Assembly: GCA_014190015.1 (NCBI GenBank)
Contig: BJFT01000005.1
Span: forward strand, 1 to 59,210
Direction of reading: 5' to 3'
Length of the DNA: 59,210 nt
Origin: Actinomycetes bacterium
GTDB taxonomy: Bacteria > Actinomycetota > Actinomycetes > Nanopelagicales > Nanopelagicaceae
Part shown: positions 37,754 to 46,588 of the stretch, one piece after another
Layout of the letters: each line of letters opens with the position of its first letter
Position numbering within the stretch: position 1 is the first letter of the stretch
The notes under the pieces: model-generated
What the model was told of the DNA's origin: nothing
The model's input: only the letters and a program-made list of their open reading frames with translations
Databases searched by the model: none
Translations under genes and position numbers: made by a program

Positions 37754-39809
37754 TTCCTTCACGATCTAGGTAGGGCAATATTCCACCAAGGTGCATCGGC
37801 CAACCTGCACCGAGCAACATGCATAAATCAATTTCAGCAGGTGTTGCAACAACGCCTTCATCAAGCATCATGCGCGCTTCTTCTGCCAGTGCTGTGAGTG
37901 CGCGAGAGCGAACCTGTTCTGCTGTAGATGATTTGCTCCCAGAAACAATCAATGCAACTGCTTCAGGGTTAGCGATCAAGCCACCTTTGTCATCTTTGAT
38001 GTAGAAGGTACGAATACCAGCTTTAACCATGGCAGCCATAGTTGGAGAGATCTTGTAGCGAGGCCCAAGGTTCTTATTCAAAGTTTCAGAGACATGTAAA
38101 GCAACTCCAGGACCAACTAGACCAAGTAATTCAAATGGCGACATTGGAAAGCCAATAGAGCGCATTGCATTATCGGCAACATCTGGGGGAGTTCCTTCAT
38201 CCATCGCATCTGTAATTTCACCCATAAAACGAGTGAGTAGACGATTAACGACGAATCCCGGAGCATCTTTTGTGATGACCATAGTTTTCTTGAGTTCTTT
38301 ACCTACGTTTACAGCTGTTGCAGTCGTTGCATCATCTGTCTTTGTTGTACGTGCAACTTCTAGTAGCGGCATAATTGCAACAGGGTTGAAGAAGTGGAAT
38401 CCAACCACGCGTTCAGGATTTTTCAATCCTTCGCTCATTGCTTCAACAGATAGTGATGATGTATTTGTCGCTAGAACGCACTCAGGTGAAATTATGGTTT
38501 CTAATTTCTTGAACAATTCCTGCTTGAGTGAGAGTTCTTCAAAGATAGCTTCGATAACAAAGTCACATCCTGCAAAGACGCTCTGATCTGCTGAACCAGA
38601 AACAAGGGCTGAAAGTCGGTCTGCACTCTCTTGTGACATGCGACGTTTTTCAACAAGTTTCGCTAATTCTGCGCGAACCCAAGCAACACCTTTATCTGCG
38701 CGCGCCTGATCGATATCAGTCATGACTACAGGGCATTTCAGATTTCGAACAAATAAGAGTGCAAGTTGCGAAGCCATTAATCCTGCGCCAACGACTCCAA
38801 CCTTGGCAACTTTTCTACCGAGAGCTGGCTTTGGTGCGCCCTCAACTTTCTTACGCTTCTTTTGAATGAGATTAAATGCATACAAGGACGCGCGCAATGG
38901 ATCTGACATCGTGAGATCAGCCAAAGCTTGATCTTCGGCATCAAAACCACTTGATCGTGTAGCAGTTTTTGCAGCCGCTATTAGTTCGAGTGCGCGAGTA
39001 GGTGCTGCAATTTCAGCCCCACCATACTTCTTGAGAGCAGCTGCGCGGCCAGTAGCAATTGCGCTATCCCACGCAGGATCATTTGAGAAATCTTTGCGAT
39101 CAATCTTTGTTGAGCCACTGAGAACGGATGCTGCAAATTGAACAGATTTTTCTAAGAAATCTGCTGGTTCATATACGGCATCAACTACACCAAGTGAAAG
39201 TGCATCTTTTGCCTTCATCATTGTGTTGTTGTTAAGTGCATTGAGCATGATTACTTGAACTGCTTTTTCTGGTCCAATCAATTTAGGAAGAAGTGTTGCG
39301 CCACCCCAACCCGGAACCAAACCAAGGAAAACTTCAGGCAATCCTGTAAAGGCTGTTGATGCAAGCGTTCTGTAATTGCAGTGAAGACCAACTTCAAGGC
39401 CTCCACCGAGTGCTAAACCATTAATGAATGCGAATGTAGGAATTTCGATTTCACCGAGTCGGCGGAATACATCGTGACCGAACTTTCCAATAGCTAATGA
39501 TTGTTCACGTTTATTTAGAAATGCCAGTGCAGATAAATCTGCTCCCGCAGCGAAAATAAATGGCTTTCCAGTGATTGCAATTGCAGCCGGGGCGGTTGCA
39601 ATCGCTGCTGTGATTGCTTCATTAAGCGCTGCAAGTGATTGTGCGCCGAAAGTATTTGGACGGGTGTGATCCAATCCGTTATCCATAGTGATTAAAGCAA
39701 GCGTGCCCTTAAATCCAAATGGTGTGAGATCAACTGGGCGCAGGATTGCATGAGTGATGACTTCTTCAGGAGCACCTTCTGGAAGTGTTAGATCTACAGA
39801 AGTAGTCAT
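37695..39809 (-). CDS. 3-hydroxyacyl-CoA dehydrogenase / enoyl-CoA hydratase (FadB/FadJ type)
   Basis: This two-function beta-oxidation enzyme has 704 residues. The N-terminal crotonase domain has an oxyanion loop FAAGADLSAL (near 67) and catalytic Glu in GGGLEVGLHC and LPEVFLGLVPGWGG. The NAD domain begins KVGVVGAGLMASQLA near 335, with NTSSLSVE and GFHFFNPVAIMPLLEV near 445-475. It ends with the usual REGI...GKRFHQP. It forms the alpha part of a trifunctional complex with the thiolase encoded just upstream (one-base overlap). Its 3' end overlaps dxs by 59 bases, tail to tail. Confidence 0.93.
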   Translation of the reverse strand: MTTSVDLTLPEGAPEEVITHAILRPVDLTPFGFKGTLALITMDNGLDHTRPNTFGAQSLAALNEAITAAIATAPAAIAITGKPFIFAAGADLSALAFLNKREQSLAIGKFGHDVFRRLGEIEIPTFAFINGLALGGGLEVGLHCNYRTLASTAFTGLPEVFLGLVPGWGGATLLPKLIGPEKAVQVIMLNALNNNTMMKAKDALSLGVVDAVYEPADFLEKSVQFAASVLSGSTKIDRKDFSNDPAWDSAIATGRAAALKKYGGAEIAAPTRALELIAAAKTATRSSGFDAEDQALADLTMSDPLRASLYAFNLIQKKRKKVEGAPKPALGRKVAKVGVVGAGLMASQLALLFVRNLKCPVVMTDIDQARADKGVAWVRAELAKLVEKRRMSQESADRLSALVSGSADQSVFAGCDFVIEAIFEELSLKQELFKKLETIISPECVLATNTSSLSVEAMSEGLKNPERVVGFHFFNPVAIMPLLEVARTTKTDDATTATAVNVGKELKKTMVITKDAPGFVVNRLLTRFMGEITDAMDEGTPPDVADNAMRSIGFPMSPFELLGLVGPGVALHVSETLNKNLGPRYKISPTMAAMVKAGIRTFYIKDDKGGLIANPEAVALIVSGSKSSTAEQVRSRALTALAEEARMMLDEGVVATPAEIDLCMLLGAGWPMHLGGILPYLDREGISEAVCGKRFHQPGIASLP

Positions 39810-40999
39810 TACTTAGCACCCTTCGTAAAGTGTGGGTTTTCCCAAATTATTGTTCCGCCCATACCAAGTCCAATACACATTGTTGTGATTCCGTAACGTA
39901 CTTCTGGATGTTCTTCGAAGCCGCGAGCCAAATTAAGAGCTAAGCGAACACCCGAAGATGCAAGTGGATGTCCAACAGCGATTGCACCGCCAACTGGATT
40001 AACACGAGGGTCATCATCTGCAATTCCAAAGTGATCGAGGAATGCCAGAACTTGCACAGCAAATGCTTCATTGATTTCAAATAGACCGATATCTGAAATT
40101 GATAAGCCAGCCTTCTTCAAAGCTTTTTCAGTTGCAGGAACCGGCCCGTAACCCATAACTTCTGGTTCGACTCCAGCGAAAGCAAAAGTTACAAGACGAG
40201 CTTTAATTGAAAGTCCTTTTTCTTTTGCGAACTCTTCACTTGCTAACAAGGAGACAGTCGCTCCATCGTTTAGACCAGCGGCATTTCCTGCAGTTACACG
40301 ACCAGCAGGACGAAACGGAGTCTTAAGGGCCGCAAGTGCTTCCATAGTTGTACCTGGACGTGGTGGTTCATCAACTGTTGCAATACCCCAACCAAGTTCG
40401 GCACTTCGAGTTGCAGTTGGGATTAAATCTTTCTGAATTGTTCCTGCTGCATAAGCCTTGGCTGTTTTTTCCTGAGAACCGAGTGCATATTTATCAGCGC
40501 GCTCTTTTGTAATTGCTGGAAAGCGATCGTGCAGACGTTCTGCTGTGTTTCCCATAGCAAGTGCATCTTGTTCGACGATTTTTTCTGCAAGGTAACGCGG
40601 ATTTGGATCCATGCCTTCGCCCATTGGGTGATTTCCCATGTGCTCGACTCCGCCAGCAATTCCGACTTCGTAAGCACCCATCGCAATTGATCCAGCAATT
40701 GTTGTCATTGCAGTGAGGGCACCAGCGCACCAGCGATCGATTGAATAACCAGGTACAGAATTTGGGAGCCCAGCAAGAAGTGTCGCACTTCTACCAATAT
40801 TCATTCCTTGGTCACCGCTCTGTGTTGCAGCAGCGATTGCAACATCATCAATGTCAGTTGGAGCGATCTTTGGATTACGTTCCAGCAAGCCACGCATTGC
40901 GCGAACGATTAAGTCATCGGCGCGGGTACCGGCATATAAACTTCCGGCTTTTCCAAATGGAGTGCGGACTGCATCTACTAAAACCACTGAACGTGACAT
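39809..40999 (-). CDS. fadA: Acetyl-CoA C-acyltransferase (thiolase)
   Basis: This 396-residue thiolase cleaves 3-ketoacyl-CoA in beta-oxidation. The acylated Cys is in DRWCAGALTAM (near 90), NEAFAVQ is near 320, the base His is in GGAIAVGHPLASSG (near 350) and the second Cys in TTMCIGLGMGG (near 380). SRSVVLVDAVRTPFGKAGS is a typical N-terminus. It is first in a two-gene operon with the fadB-type gene. The RNase D and DUF3000 neighbours beyond the FTR1 gene are conserved in Actinobacteria. Confidence 0.93.
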   Translation of the reverse strand: MSRSVVLVDAVRTPFGKAGSLYAGTRADDLIVRAMRGLLERNPKIAPTDIDDVAIAAATQSGDQGMNIGRSATLLAGLPNSVPGYSIDRWCAGALTAMTTIAGSIAMGAYEVGIAGGVEHMGNHPMGEGMDPNPRYLAEKIVEQDALAMGNTAERLHDRFPAITKERADKYALGSQEKTAKAYAAGTIQKDLIPTATRSAELGWGIATVDEPPRPGTTMEALAALKTPFRPAGRVTAGNAAGLNDGATVSLLASEEFAKEKGLSIKARLVTFAFAGVEPEVMGYGPVPATEKALKKAGLSISDIGLFEINEAFAVQVLAFLDHFGIADDDPRVNPVGGAIAVGHPLASSGVRLALNLARGFEEHPEVRYGITTMCIGLGMGGTIIWENPHFTKGAK

Positions 41000-41071
41000 C
41001 TAAAACTTCTCTCTATGAGCTCCTGTATTAGGTGCTCCTAGGTTACTGGTCAGTAGACAAAAGTAAAAGAT

Positions 41072-41896
41072 TTAGGCTGAAATCAGATCTTTCTTCGATG
41101 CTCGGGCAGGCTTGAGATAGAGCCAAAGAATGGCTCCGATGTATGCGCCGGCAACAATGAACTGCAACCAGGATGTTGTCGTATCAAATCCAATTGAACC
41201 CGCAAGTACCGTGGCAAGGATCGAGTCTTTAGCCATCCAGCTAGTGACATCCCAAACATAAGCGTCTACACCTGGAAGCCAACCGAGCTCTTGGTATTCG
41301 TGAATTCCATAGGAGAGAACACCAGCTGCAACAATGACGAGTGCAGTGCCAGTTACTTGGAAAAACTTGCTGAGATTAATTCGCACTGAACGGTTGTAGA
41401 TCAAGTAACCGAGTGCAACAGCTAACGCCAAACCAAGGACTAATCCCACAGTTGCTGATGATGCTGCGCCCACAGTTTTGAAGTTTGTATATACAAATAA
41501 CGCTGTTTCTAAGCCTTCGCGAACAACTGCGATGAAGGCTGTAACGGCAATAGCAGTGCGCCCAGCACCGATGGCTGCATCAACTTTTCCATGAAGTTCA
41601 TCGCGCAATCCGCGCGCTGCGCGCTTCATCCAAAAAACCATCCATGTTACGAAACCAACTGCTAAGAACGATGTTGTACCTGCGAAGAACTCTTCACCAC
41701 GAGCTGATAACTCAGCAGATGTGAATGAGAGGAAACCACCGAGAGCAAGACTTGCCGCAATCGCCACGGACACACCAAGCCACAGTGGAGCCAGTAAATG
41801 GTTGCGTCCAGTTTTGACCAGATAGGCAACCAGGATTCCAACGATTAGGGCGGCTTCTAGGCCCTCGCGTAGCGCGATTAAGAATGTGCTCAACAT
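41072..41896 (-). CDS. efeU: FTR1/EfeU family iron permease
   Basis: This 274-residue membrane protein has seven hydrophobic segments. The two iron-binding motifs are REGLEAALIVG (residues 10-20) and REGLETALFVY (near 125), matching the REGLE signatures of EfeU/FTR1 ferrous or ferric iron permeases. Neither efeO nor efeB is adjacent, and the C-terminal lipoprotein-like domains of fused forms are absent, so it may work alone or with a distant partner. TAAGTT six bases before the ATG suggests a leaderless transcript. Confidence 0.9.
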   Translation of the reverse strand: MLSTFLIALREGLEAALIVGILVAYLVKTGRNHLLAPLWLGVSVAIAASLALGGFLSFTSAELSARGEEFFAGTTSFLAVGFVTWMVFWMKRAARGLRDELHGKVDAAIGAGRTAIAVTAFIAVVREGLETALFVYTNFKTVGAASSATVGLVLGLALAVALGYLIYNRSVRINLSKFFQVTGTALVIVAAGVLSYGIHEYQELGWLPGVDAYVWDVTSWMAKDSILATVLAGSIGFDTTTSWLQFIVAGAYIGAILWLYLKPARASKKDLISA

Positions 41897-41902
41897 GGGA
41901 AT

Positions 41903-41908
41903 AACTTA
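41903..41908 (-). promoter_or_regulatory. Probable -10 element for leaderless efeU mRNA
   Basis: On the minus strand TAAGTT is followed by six bases and the ATG at 41896. Confidence 0.5.
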
Positions 41909-41948
41909 GAACAGGGTTTGGATTTACGCAACTCAAGTGTTGCGTAAT

Positions 41949-43253
41949 TCAGGGGGTTTCAGGGAGCGTTTCAGAGGCCTCTTCGGCCGGAATTTCTCGT
42001 GGTTCGCGCTCAAGAAGGGCGTTTGCCACAAGCGGGGCAACGAGATCAACCTGCCATTGGCGGGCACCGAGTCCGAGCATTGCTGTAGCAACGGCCTCGG
42101 CATTGAGGTTCTGCATGGAGTCAGCAGGCGGTGCCCAACAGATGCGTCGGATGATTTCTGGAGAGATTAAATTTTCCGCAGGAATTGATAACTCCTGCGC
42201 TAAAGATTCAACAGCAAAACGTGCATGTGTAAGTGGTGCGTATTTATCAGCAAAACGTTCCCGCCATAATTTAAGTGGAGGCAGAGTGGCGGCGCCAGAT
42301 TTCATAGGTGGCCATTCGTCTTCAGGAGTATTTAGCGCAGTTTCAGTTGCAGATAACCATGTAGGCATATTCTCAAGCCATCGCGCTCGCATGCCGATGG
42401 GACGTAGAGCTTTTTCTGCATCTTTTTTGGTCAATGGTTTATGAATTGCAAACTCAATAATTGCCGCGTCATTGAGTAACTTGCCACTTGATACATCGCT
42501 TGCTCGTGCGATCTCATCTCGCGCATGCCATAAATTTTTTATAACGACTAGTTGATCTCGTTTTTTAATTTTGTGCATGCCAGAAGTTCTTCGCCAAGGA
42601 TCTATCCGTGGGGGAGCGGGCGGTGCAATCAAAATGGATGCAAATTCAGCCTCAGCCCATTTCCATTTTTTGGATGCGCTGAGAAGTTCATAAATCTTCT
42701 GACGTAATTCAATGAGCAATTCGACATCTAAAGCGGCGTAGTTCAGCCACTCTTTAGGCAATGGTCGAGTGGACCAATCAACAGCTGAGTGCTCTTTAGC
42801 GAGTGAGACTCCCATTAATGATTCAAGAAGTGGCCCTAATCCAACTCGTGGTAATCCAGCAATGCGACCGCCTAATTCAGTATCAAATAGGCGAGTGGGA
42901 TTTATTCCAACTTCTCTCAAGCACGGCAAATCTTGGGTGCTCGCGTGCAGGATAACTTCATCAGTATTGAGTAAATCATTGAGTTTTATAAAGAGTTCGT
43001 GGCCTGGACCAAATGGGATTGGATCAATTAGATGGAGGCCACCATTAGTGCGTTTTATTTGAATTAGATAAGCACGCGCACTGTATTTATAACCAGATGC
43101 GCGCTCGGCATCAATGGCAAACGGGCCGTTACCTTTTTTTAACTGAACTAGCGCGGATTCAAATTTTTCAGGTGTATCAATTACATCCGGCACTCCCTGT
43201 GCTGGAGCCAGCAAAGGCACAGCAACATGAACATCAGGCGTTGTTTCACTCAT
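41949..43253 (-). CDS. rnd: Ribonuclease D-like 3'-5' exonuclease
   Basis: This 434-residue DEDD exonuclease matures tRNA and other small RNA 3' ends. The three exonuclease motifs are visible: FAIDAERASGYKY (near 46), LHASTQDLPCL (near 100) and NYAALDVELLIEL (near 168), followed by an HRDC domain at about 210-290. The C-terminal part ends in an acidic run. It follows the DUF3000 gene by two bases, so they are co-transcribed. The pair corresponds to Rv2681-Rv2680. Confidence 0.9.
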   Translation of the reverse strand: MSETTPDVHVAVPLLAPAQGVPDVIDTPEKFESALVQLKKGNGPFAIDAERASGYKYSARAYLIQIKRTNGGLHLIDPIPFGPGHELFIKLNDLLNTDEVILHASTQDLPCLREVGINPTRLFDTELGGRIAGLPRVGLGPLLESLMGVSLAKEHSAVDWSTRPLPKEWLNYAALDVELLIELRQKIYELLSASKKWKWAEAEFASILIAPPAPPRIDPWRRTSGMHKIKKRDQLVVIKNLWHARDEIARASDVSSGKLLNDAAIIEFAIHKPLTKKDAEKALRPIGMRARWLENMPTWLSATETALNTPEDEWPPMKSGAATLPPLKLWRERFADKYAPLTHARFAVESLAQELSIPAENLISPEIIRRICWAPPADSMQNLNAEAVATAMLGLGARQWQVDLVAPLVANALLEREPREIPAEEASETLPETP

Positions 43254-43255
43254 AA

Positions 43256-43834
43256 CTATTTACGTTTAGCAGATGTAATTGCAGATACGCCTTCAGGTAT
43301 TGGTGGCAAGCCAGAAACTTCTGCAATCAAGTTACACCAGCCTTCGATGTGTTTGATTAGCTCGCAAGGATCGGTAACGATTGGACTCCACGAAGCACGT
43401 ATTTCCATTTCAGATTCATCATGACGTGGCGATAATTTTCCAAAGGATGCACTAGAAACTCGAGTAACAGTTCCACTTGGGGCGTTGAATTCACATCCCG
43501 CGTTGCTAATTGATTCAAGGAACCAACTCCAGCCCACCTCAGGCAATAGCGGATCCTCTTGCATAACAAGATCAACATCTGCCCGCACAAAAGTAACGCA
43601 GCGGAATTCACCTTCCCAGGTGTCCTGTCCACCTGGTTCGTGCAAGAGTACGAAGCGTCCGGATGCGATTTCATCTTCAGCATCACCTAGCAAGCCATTA
43701 CTTACATCGGCTGAAAAAGCGAAGGAGTAAGCAGCAAGTTTCTGAGGAGCAGGAACTTCCTCGAGAATAATTTCTGACCGTGGAGTAAATGAACGTAAGT
43801 GATCAATTAACTTATCAAATTCAAATGATTCCAC
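43256..43834 (-). CDS. DUF3000 family protein
   Basis: This 192-residue protein matches the actinobacterial DUF3000 family, always found next to RNase D and hemE or dxs. The visible marks are FVLLHEPGGQDTWEGEFRCVTFVRA and LLPEVGWSWFLE. No catalytic motif stands out and there is no signal peptide or membrane segment, so it is probably cytoplasmic. The start is GTG, with TAGAGT six bases upstream on the minus strand. Confidence 0.85.
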   Translation of the reverse strand: MESFEFDKLIDHLRSFTPRSEIILEEVPAPQKLAAYSFAFSADVSNGLLGDAEDEIASGRFVLLHEPGGQDTWEGEFRCVTFVRADVDLVMQEDPLLPEVGWSWFLESISNAGCEFNAPSGTVTRVSSASFGKLSPRHDESEMEIRASWSPIVTDPCELIKHIEGWCNLIAEVSGLPPIPEGVSAITSAKRK

Positions 43835-43840
43835 TGGCTA

Positions 43841-43846
43841 ACTCTA
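43841..43846 (-). promoter_or_regulatory. Probable -10 element for leaderless DUF3000 mRNA
   Basis: On the minus strand TAGAGT is followed by six bases and the GTG at 43834. Confidence 0.5.
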
Positions 43847-43882
43847 AATCGCGCAATCCCAATTGCGTGGGAGGCGGGGCTG

Positions 43883-43888
43883 TACTCT
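43883..43888 (+). promoter_or_regulatory. Probable -10 element for leaderless EamA transporter mRNA
   Basis: TACTCT is followed by six bases and the ATG at 43895. It faces away from the DUF3000 promoter 37 bases to the left. Confidence 0.5.
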
Positions 43889-43894
43889 GCGTTA

Positions 43895-44746
43895 ATGGGT
43901 TCACTGCTAGCACTCTTGTCCAGCGCTCTATGGGGTGCAGCTGATTTCTTCGGCGGAAAATTAAGCAAGAAATATGCGCCGATTGTCGTACTCGGAATGA
44001 CGCAAGCAATTGGGTTGTTATTTGGAATTACATTGGTGTTATTAAGTGGTGAATTATTTGGATCTAATCCACCTAATGCTTTTGGAGATGGTGGATATTT
44101 CTTTGCTGGTGCTATCGCAGGTTTGATGGGTTACATCGGATTGATTTGCTTGTACGCAGGTTTATCAACTGGGCGCATGGGCGTTGTATCTCCAATCAGT
44201 GCTTTGAGTGCTGTAATTCCATTAACAGTTGCACTCGTCTCAGGTGAAGTTTTAACACGCAATCAAGGTATCGGCGTAGTCATTGCATTGGCTGGTGCAT
44301 TTTGTGCAAGTGGACCCGAACTCTCTCAAGGTTTATCTCCCAAGCCAATATTACTAGCACTTGGCGCTGCTGCCGGCTTTGGTACTGCATTAACTTTTAT
44401 GTCAATCGGCTCTGAATCCAGTGCGCTTATGACAATGGTCATGATGAGAGCAACAACCTTCATCTTTACAATTGCCTTAGTCATTAAATTTCGAAACGTT
44501 GGAAAATTTGAAAAATCAGAGATTCCAGTTTTGGTTTTCATCGGAGTTTCTGATTTTCTTGCGAATTTACTTCTCGGGGCAGCAACTAATTTTGGATTAG
44601 TTTCACTCGTTATGGTGCTTGGGTCGCTCTATCCCGTAGTAACCGCTTTGATGGCATTTAAGTTTTTAAACGAACGTTTACACCGAGTCCAGTACGTAGG
44701 CATAGCTTTAGCTGTTACTGGAGTTGCTCTTATTTCAGCGTCTTAA
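43895..44746 (+). CDS. EamA/DMT family transporter
   Basis: This 283-residue protein has about ten membrane helices in two EamA repeats (about 1-135 and 145-283). The N-terminus LSSALWGAADFFGGKLSKK and the end-of-repeat segments SALSAVIPLTVALVSGE and VLGSLYPVVTALMAFKFLNE are typical of drug/metabolite transporters, each with the conserved helix before the final hairpin. Substrate is unknown. The end overlaps the convergent reductase gene by 17 bases. Confidence 0.9.
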   Translation: MGSLLALLSSALWGAADFFGGKLSKKYAPIVVLGMTQAIGLLFGITLVLLSGELFGSNPPNAFGDGGYFFAGAIAGLMGYIGLICLYAGLSTGRMGVVSPISALSAVIPLTVALVSGEVLTRNQGIGVVIALAGAFCASGPELSQGLSPKPILLALGAAAGFGTALTFMSIGSESSALMTMVMMRATTFIFTIALVIKFRNVGKFEKSEIPVLVFIGVSDFLANLLLGAATNFGLVSLVMVLGSLYPVVTALMAFKFLNERLHRVQYVGIALAVTGVALISAS

Positions 44747-45224
44747 ACTCCGCGGTATAAAAAGTTGTATCGGATACAACTTTTTCAGTAACCCTGTGGG
44801 CTAAAGATAAAAACTTTTTGTAGTCGAAGATATCTGCCCCACCAGTTGAATTAGTAACACTGAGTTCAAGTACATCAACTAGATTTTGTTCAAGTAGGTG
44901 TGAAATAAAGAAAGCGCCACCCTCGATAAGAATATTGTCGCCGAATTCTTGGCGCGCTCTAGTTAAGGCATCCTTAGGATCTAGATCCCACACGTGTGCT
45001 GAAGGCAGCTGAGGATGCTCTTGTTTTGAAACAACGACAAGTGGCGCAGGAGTCTTTGAATATGGTTCGTTGCGAGCGGTATTTCCACCGATGATGATGC
45101 AGTCGACAAGACGGCGTCGTTGCAGGAAAGTGGCCCTATCGGCAGCTGAGGTTACTTCTGACGAAGATCCGTTTATTGTGCTTGAGCCATCAGCGCCTAC
45201 GACGATTGTGGCAACGATGCTCAC
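44730..45224 (-). CDS. RibD C-terminal / dihydrofolate reductase-like protein
   Basis: This short (164-residue) protein has the RibD C-terminal fold: ATIVVGADGSSTING at the N-terminus, VDCIIIGGNTARNE near 40, and the NADPH site DNILIEGGAFFISHLLEQNLVDVLEL near 95-120. Related actinobacterial proteins, often called pyrimidine reductases, are about 220-250 residues, so this one is compact or trimmed at the N-terminus. The reaction is unknown; a riboflavin-pathway reductase or an F420-type enzyme partner are possibilities. The start is GTG. Confidence 0.75.
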   Translation of the reverse strand: MSIVATIVVGADGSSTINGSSSEVTSAADRATFLQRRRLVDCIIIGGNTARNEPYSKTPAPLVVVSKQEHPQLPSAHVWDLDPKDALTRARQEFGDNILIEGGAFFISHLLEQNLVDVLELSVTNSTGGADIFDYKKFLSLAHRVTEKVVSDTTFYTAEFKTLK

Positions 45225-45268
45225 GCCTGGCCCCTTTATCTCGGAAAGTAAATGTCAGTCCCTATCTT

Positions 45269-45274
45269 TATCGT
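45269..45274 (+). promoter_or_regulatory. Probable -10 element for leaderless small Cys-protein mRNA
   Basis: TATCGT is followed by seven bases and the ATG at 45282. This supports the shorter start. Confidence 0.45.
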
Positions 45275-45281
45275 AAGGCTC

Positions 45282-45476
45282 ATGATCATTGACTGCGATA
45301 CATGTATTAAAAAAGATATTGAGTGTTCAGAGTGCGTCGTCTCATTCTTTATTGGTACACCCACAAAATCAGAGATATCTCCACAGATAATCGGTGCCAT
45401 CACGCTTTTGGCATCACGAGAAATAAGTAAAGAGCTCAAATTCATGCCCCTAAATGATGAGGCCCAAACGGGGTAA
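45282..45476 (+). CDS. Small conserved actinobacterial Cys protein
   Basis: This is a 64-residue protein. The N-terminus MIIDCDTCIKKDIECSECVV has four Cys in the pattern C-x2-C-x6-C-x2-C, which suggests a bound metal. The rest is uncharged to acidic with no membrane helix. A small protein of this kind lies between the NlpC/P60 and PimB' genes of mycobacteria (Rv2189c, from memory), and here it sits just before the same two genes. Function is unknown. The longer form from 45252 is unlikely because the -10-like hexamer lies inside it. Confidence 0.7.
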   Translation: MIIDCDTCIKKDIECSECVVSFFIGTPTKSEISPQIIGAITLLASREISKELKFMPLNDEAQTG

Positions 45477-45558
45477 TCACCCGCCTAATTCCCTCATTCT
45501 GCGCAATTTCTCAGGCTTGTAGGTGCTTTTGAGGTTGAGGCGCGCTCTTCTGACAGGT

Positions 45559-45564
45559 TAACCT
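45559..45564 (+). promoter_or_regulatory. Probable -10 element for leaderless NlpC/P60 mRNA
   Basis: TAACCT is followed by seven bases and the ATG at 45572. Confidence 0.4.
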
Positions 45565-45571
45565 CATAACC

Positions 45572-46588
45572 ATGTATTTCATGGGCAAGCGAGTGGCAAT
45601 CATTGGTGGGCTTACTAGCGCGCTGATTTCCTCGTTACTCCTTGCTCCAGAAGCACAAGGAGCTCCAACTCTGGCTGAAGTTCAAGCCAAGGTTCGTCAA
45701 CTTGAAGAGGATGCAACGGCTGCCGCCGAAGGCGCCCAGGAAGCAAAAGTTAAATTGGCTTCTCTGACTAGAACTCTTACAGGGATTAAACAAAAGGCAG
45801 CCGTCCAAGGTCAAAATGTTTCCCAACTCTCTAAATCACTTGGTTTAATTGCAATTGATCAATACAAAAATGGTGGATTAAGCCAGAGCCTCGAGCTTCT
45901 CTTTTCATCCGATCCAACTCTGTATCTATCAGCCGCCGGTTCCCTAGATGCGTTAACACGTCGCAAATCCATTCAACTTAATAAATTTGAAGCAGCTGAA
46001 CAACGGCTCAATGCAACAACGCTGACAGTTGCTGACAAAGTTGCACTTATTGCAGCCACGCAAAAAAAGTATCAAGCGCAAGCCCGCTTGGCTCAATCAA
46101 AATTAGCCGAAGCTGAACAATTACTCGCGCAACTTAAAAAGGAAGATAGAGAACGCTTGGCGCGTTTGGCCGAAGAACAAGAAAATGCCGATCAAGCTTC
46201 TTCTTTAGAGGCGGCCAAGAGTGCGAACCGAGTTTCGGGTCGTGCGGGTGTTGCTTTGAAGTATGCACTCCAGCAAATCGGAGATCGATATGTTTTTGGT
46301 GCTGATGGAATGACAACGTGGGATTGCTCTGGACTGACAATGAGAGCATTCCAAGCAGCGGGCGTTTCTCTCCCACACTCTTCAGCCGCGCAGTTTCGTT
46401 ATGGAAAATCTGTCAGTAGATCAAATCTGCGTGCAGGCGATTTAGTCTTCTTTGGTTCGCCAATTTCACACGTTGGAATTTATCTTGGCGGAAATAAAAT
46501 GGTTCATGCCCCACGATCAGGATCCCGCGTCAAGGTAGCGACCATGGATATGGGTCGTAAGAAATTTAGAGGTGGAAAACGTTTATAA
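45572..46588 (+). CDS. Secreted NlpC/P60 peptidoglycan hydrolase (RipC-like)
   Basis: This 338-residue protein has a signal peptide (about 1-30, cleaved near AQG-AP), a coiled-coil domain (about 35-215) and a C-terminal NlpC/P60 domain. The catalytic Cys is in TWDCSGLTMRAF (near 251) and the His in HVGIYLGG (near 303), with DLVFF before it. It would cut peptide stems of peptidoglycan during cell division; in mycobacteria the coiled-coil domain of RipC is regulated by FtsEX. It precedes the PimB'-like gene with a 17-base overlap. The ATG at 45581 is an alternative start. Confidence 0.9.
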   Translation: MYFMGKRVAIIGGLTSALISSLLLAPEAQGAPTLAEVQAKVRQLEEDATAAAEGAQEAKVKLASLTRTLTGIKQKAAVQGQNVSQLSKSLGLIAIDQYKNGGLSQSLELLFSSDPTLYLSAAGSLDALTRRKSIQLNKFEAAEQRLNATTLTVADKVALIAATQKKYQAQARLAQSKLAEAEQLLAQLKKEDRERLARLAEEQENADQASSLEAAKSANRVSGRAGVALKYALQQIGDRYVFGADGMTTWDCSGLTMRAFQAAGVSLPHSSAAQFRYGKSVSRSNLRAGDLVFFGSPISHVGIYLGGNKMVHAPRSGSRVKVATMDMGRKKFRGGKRL

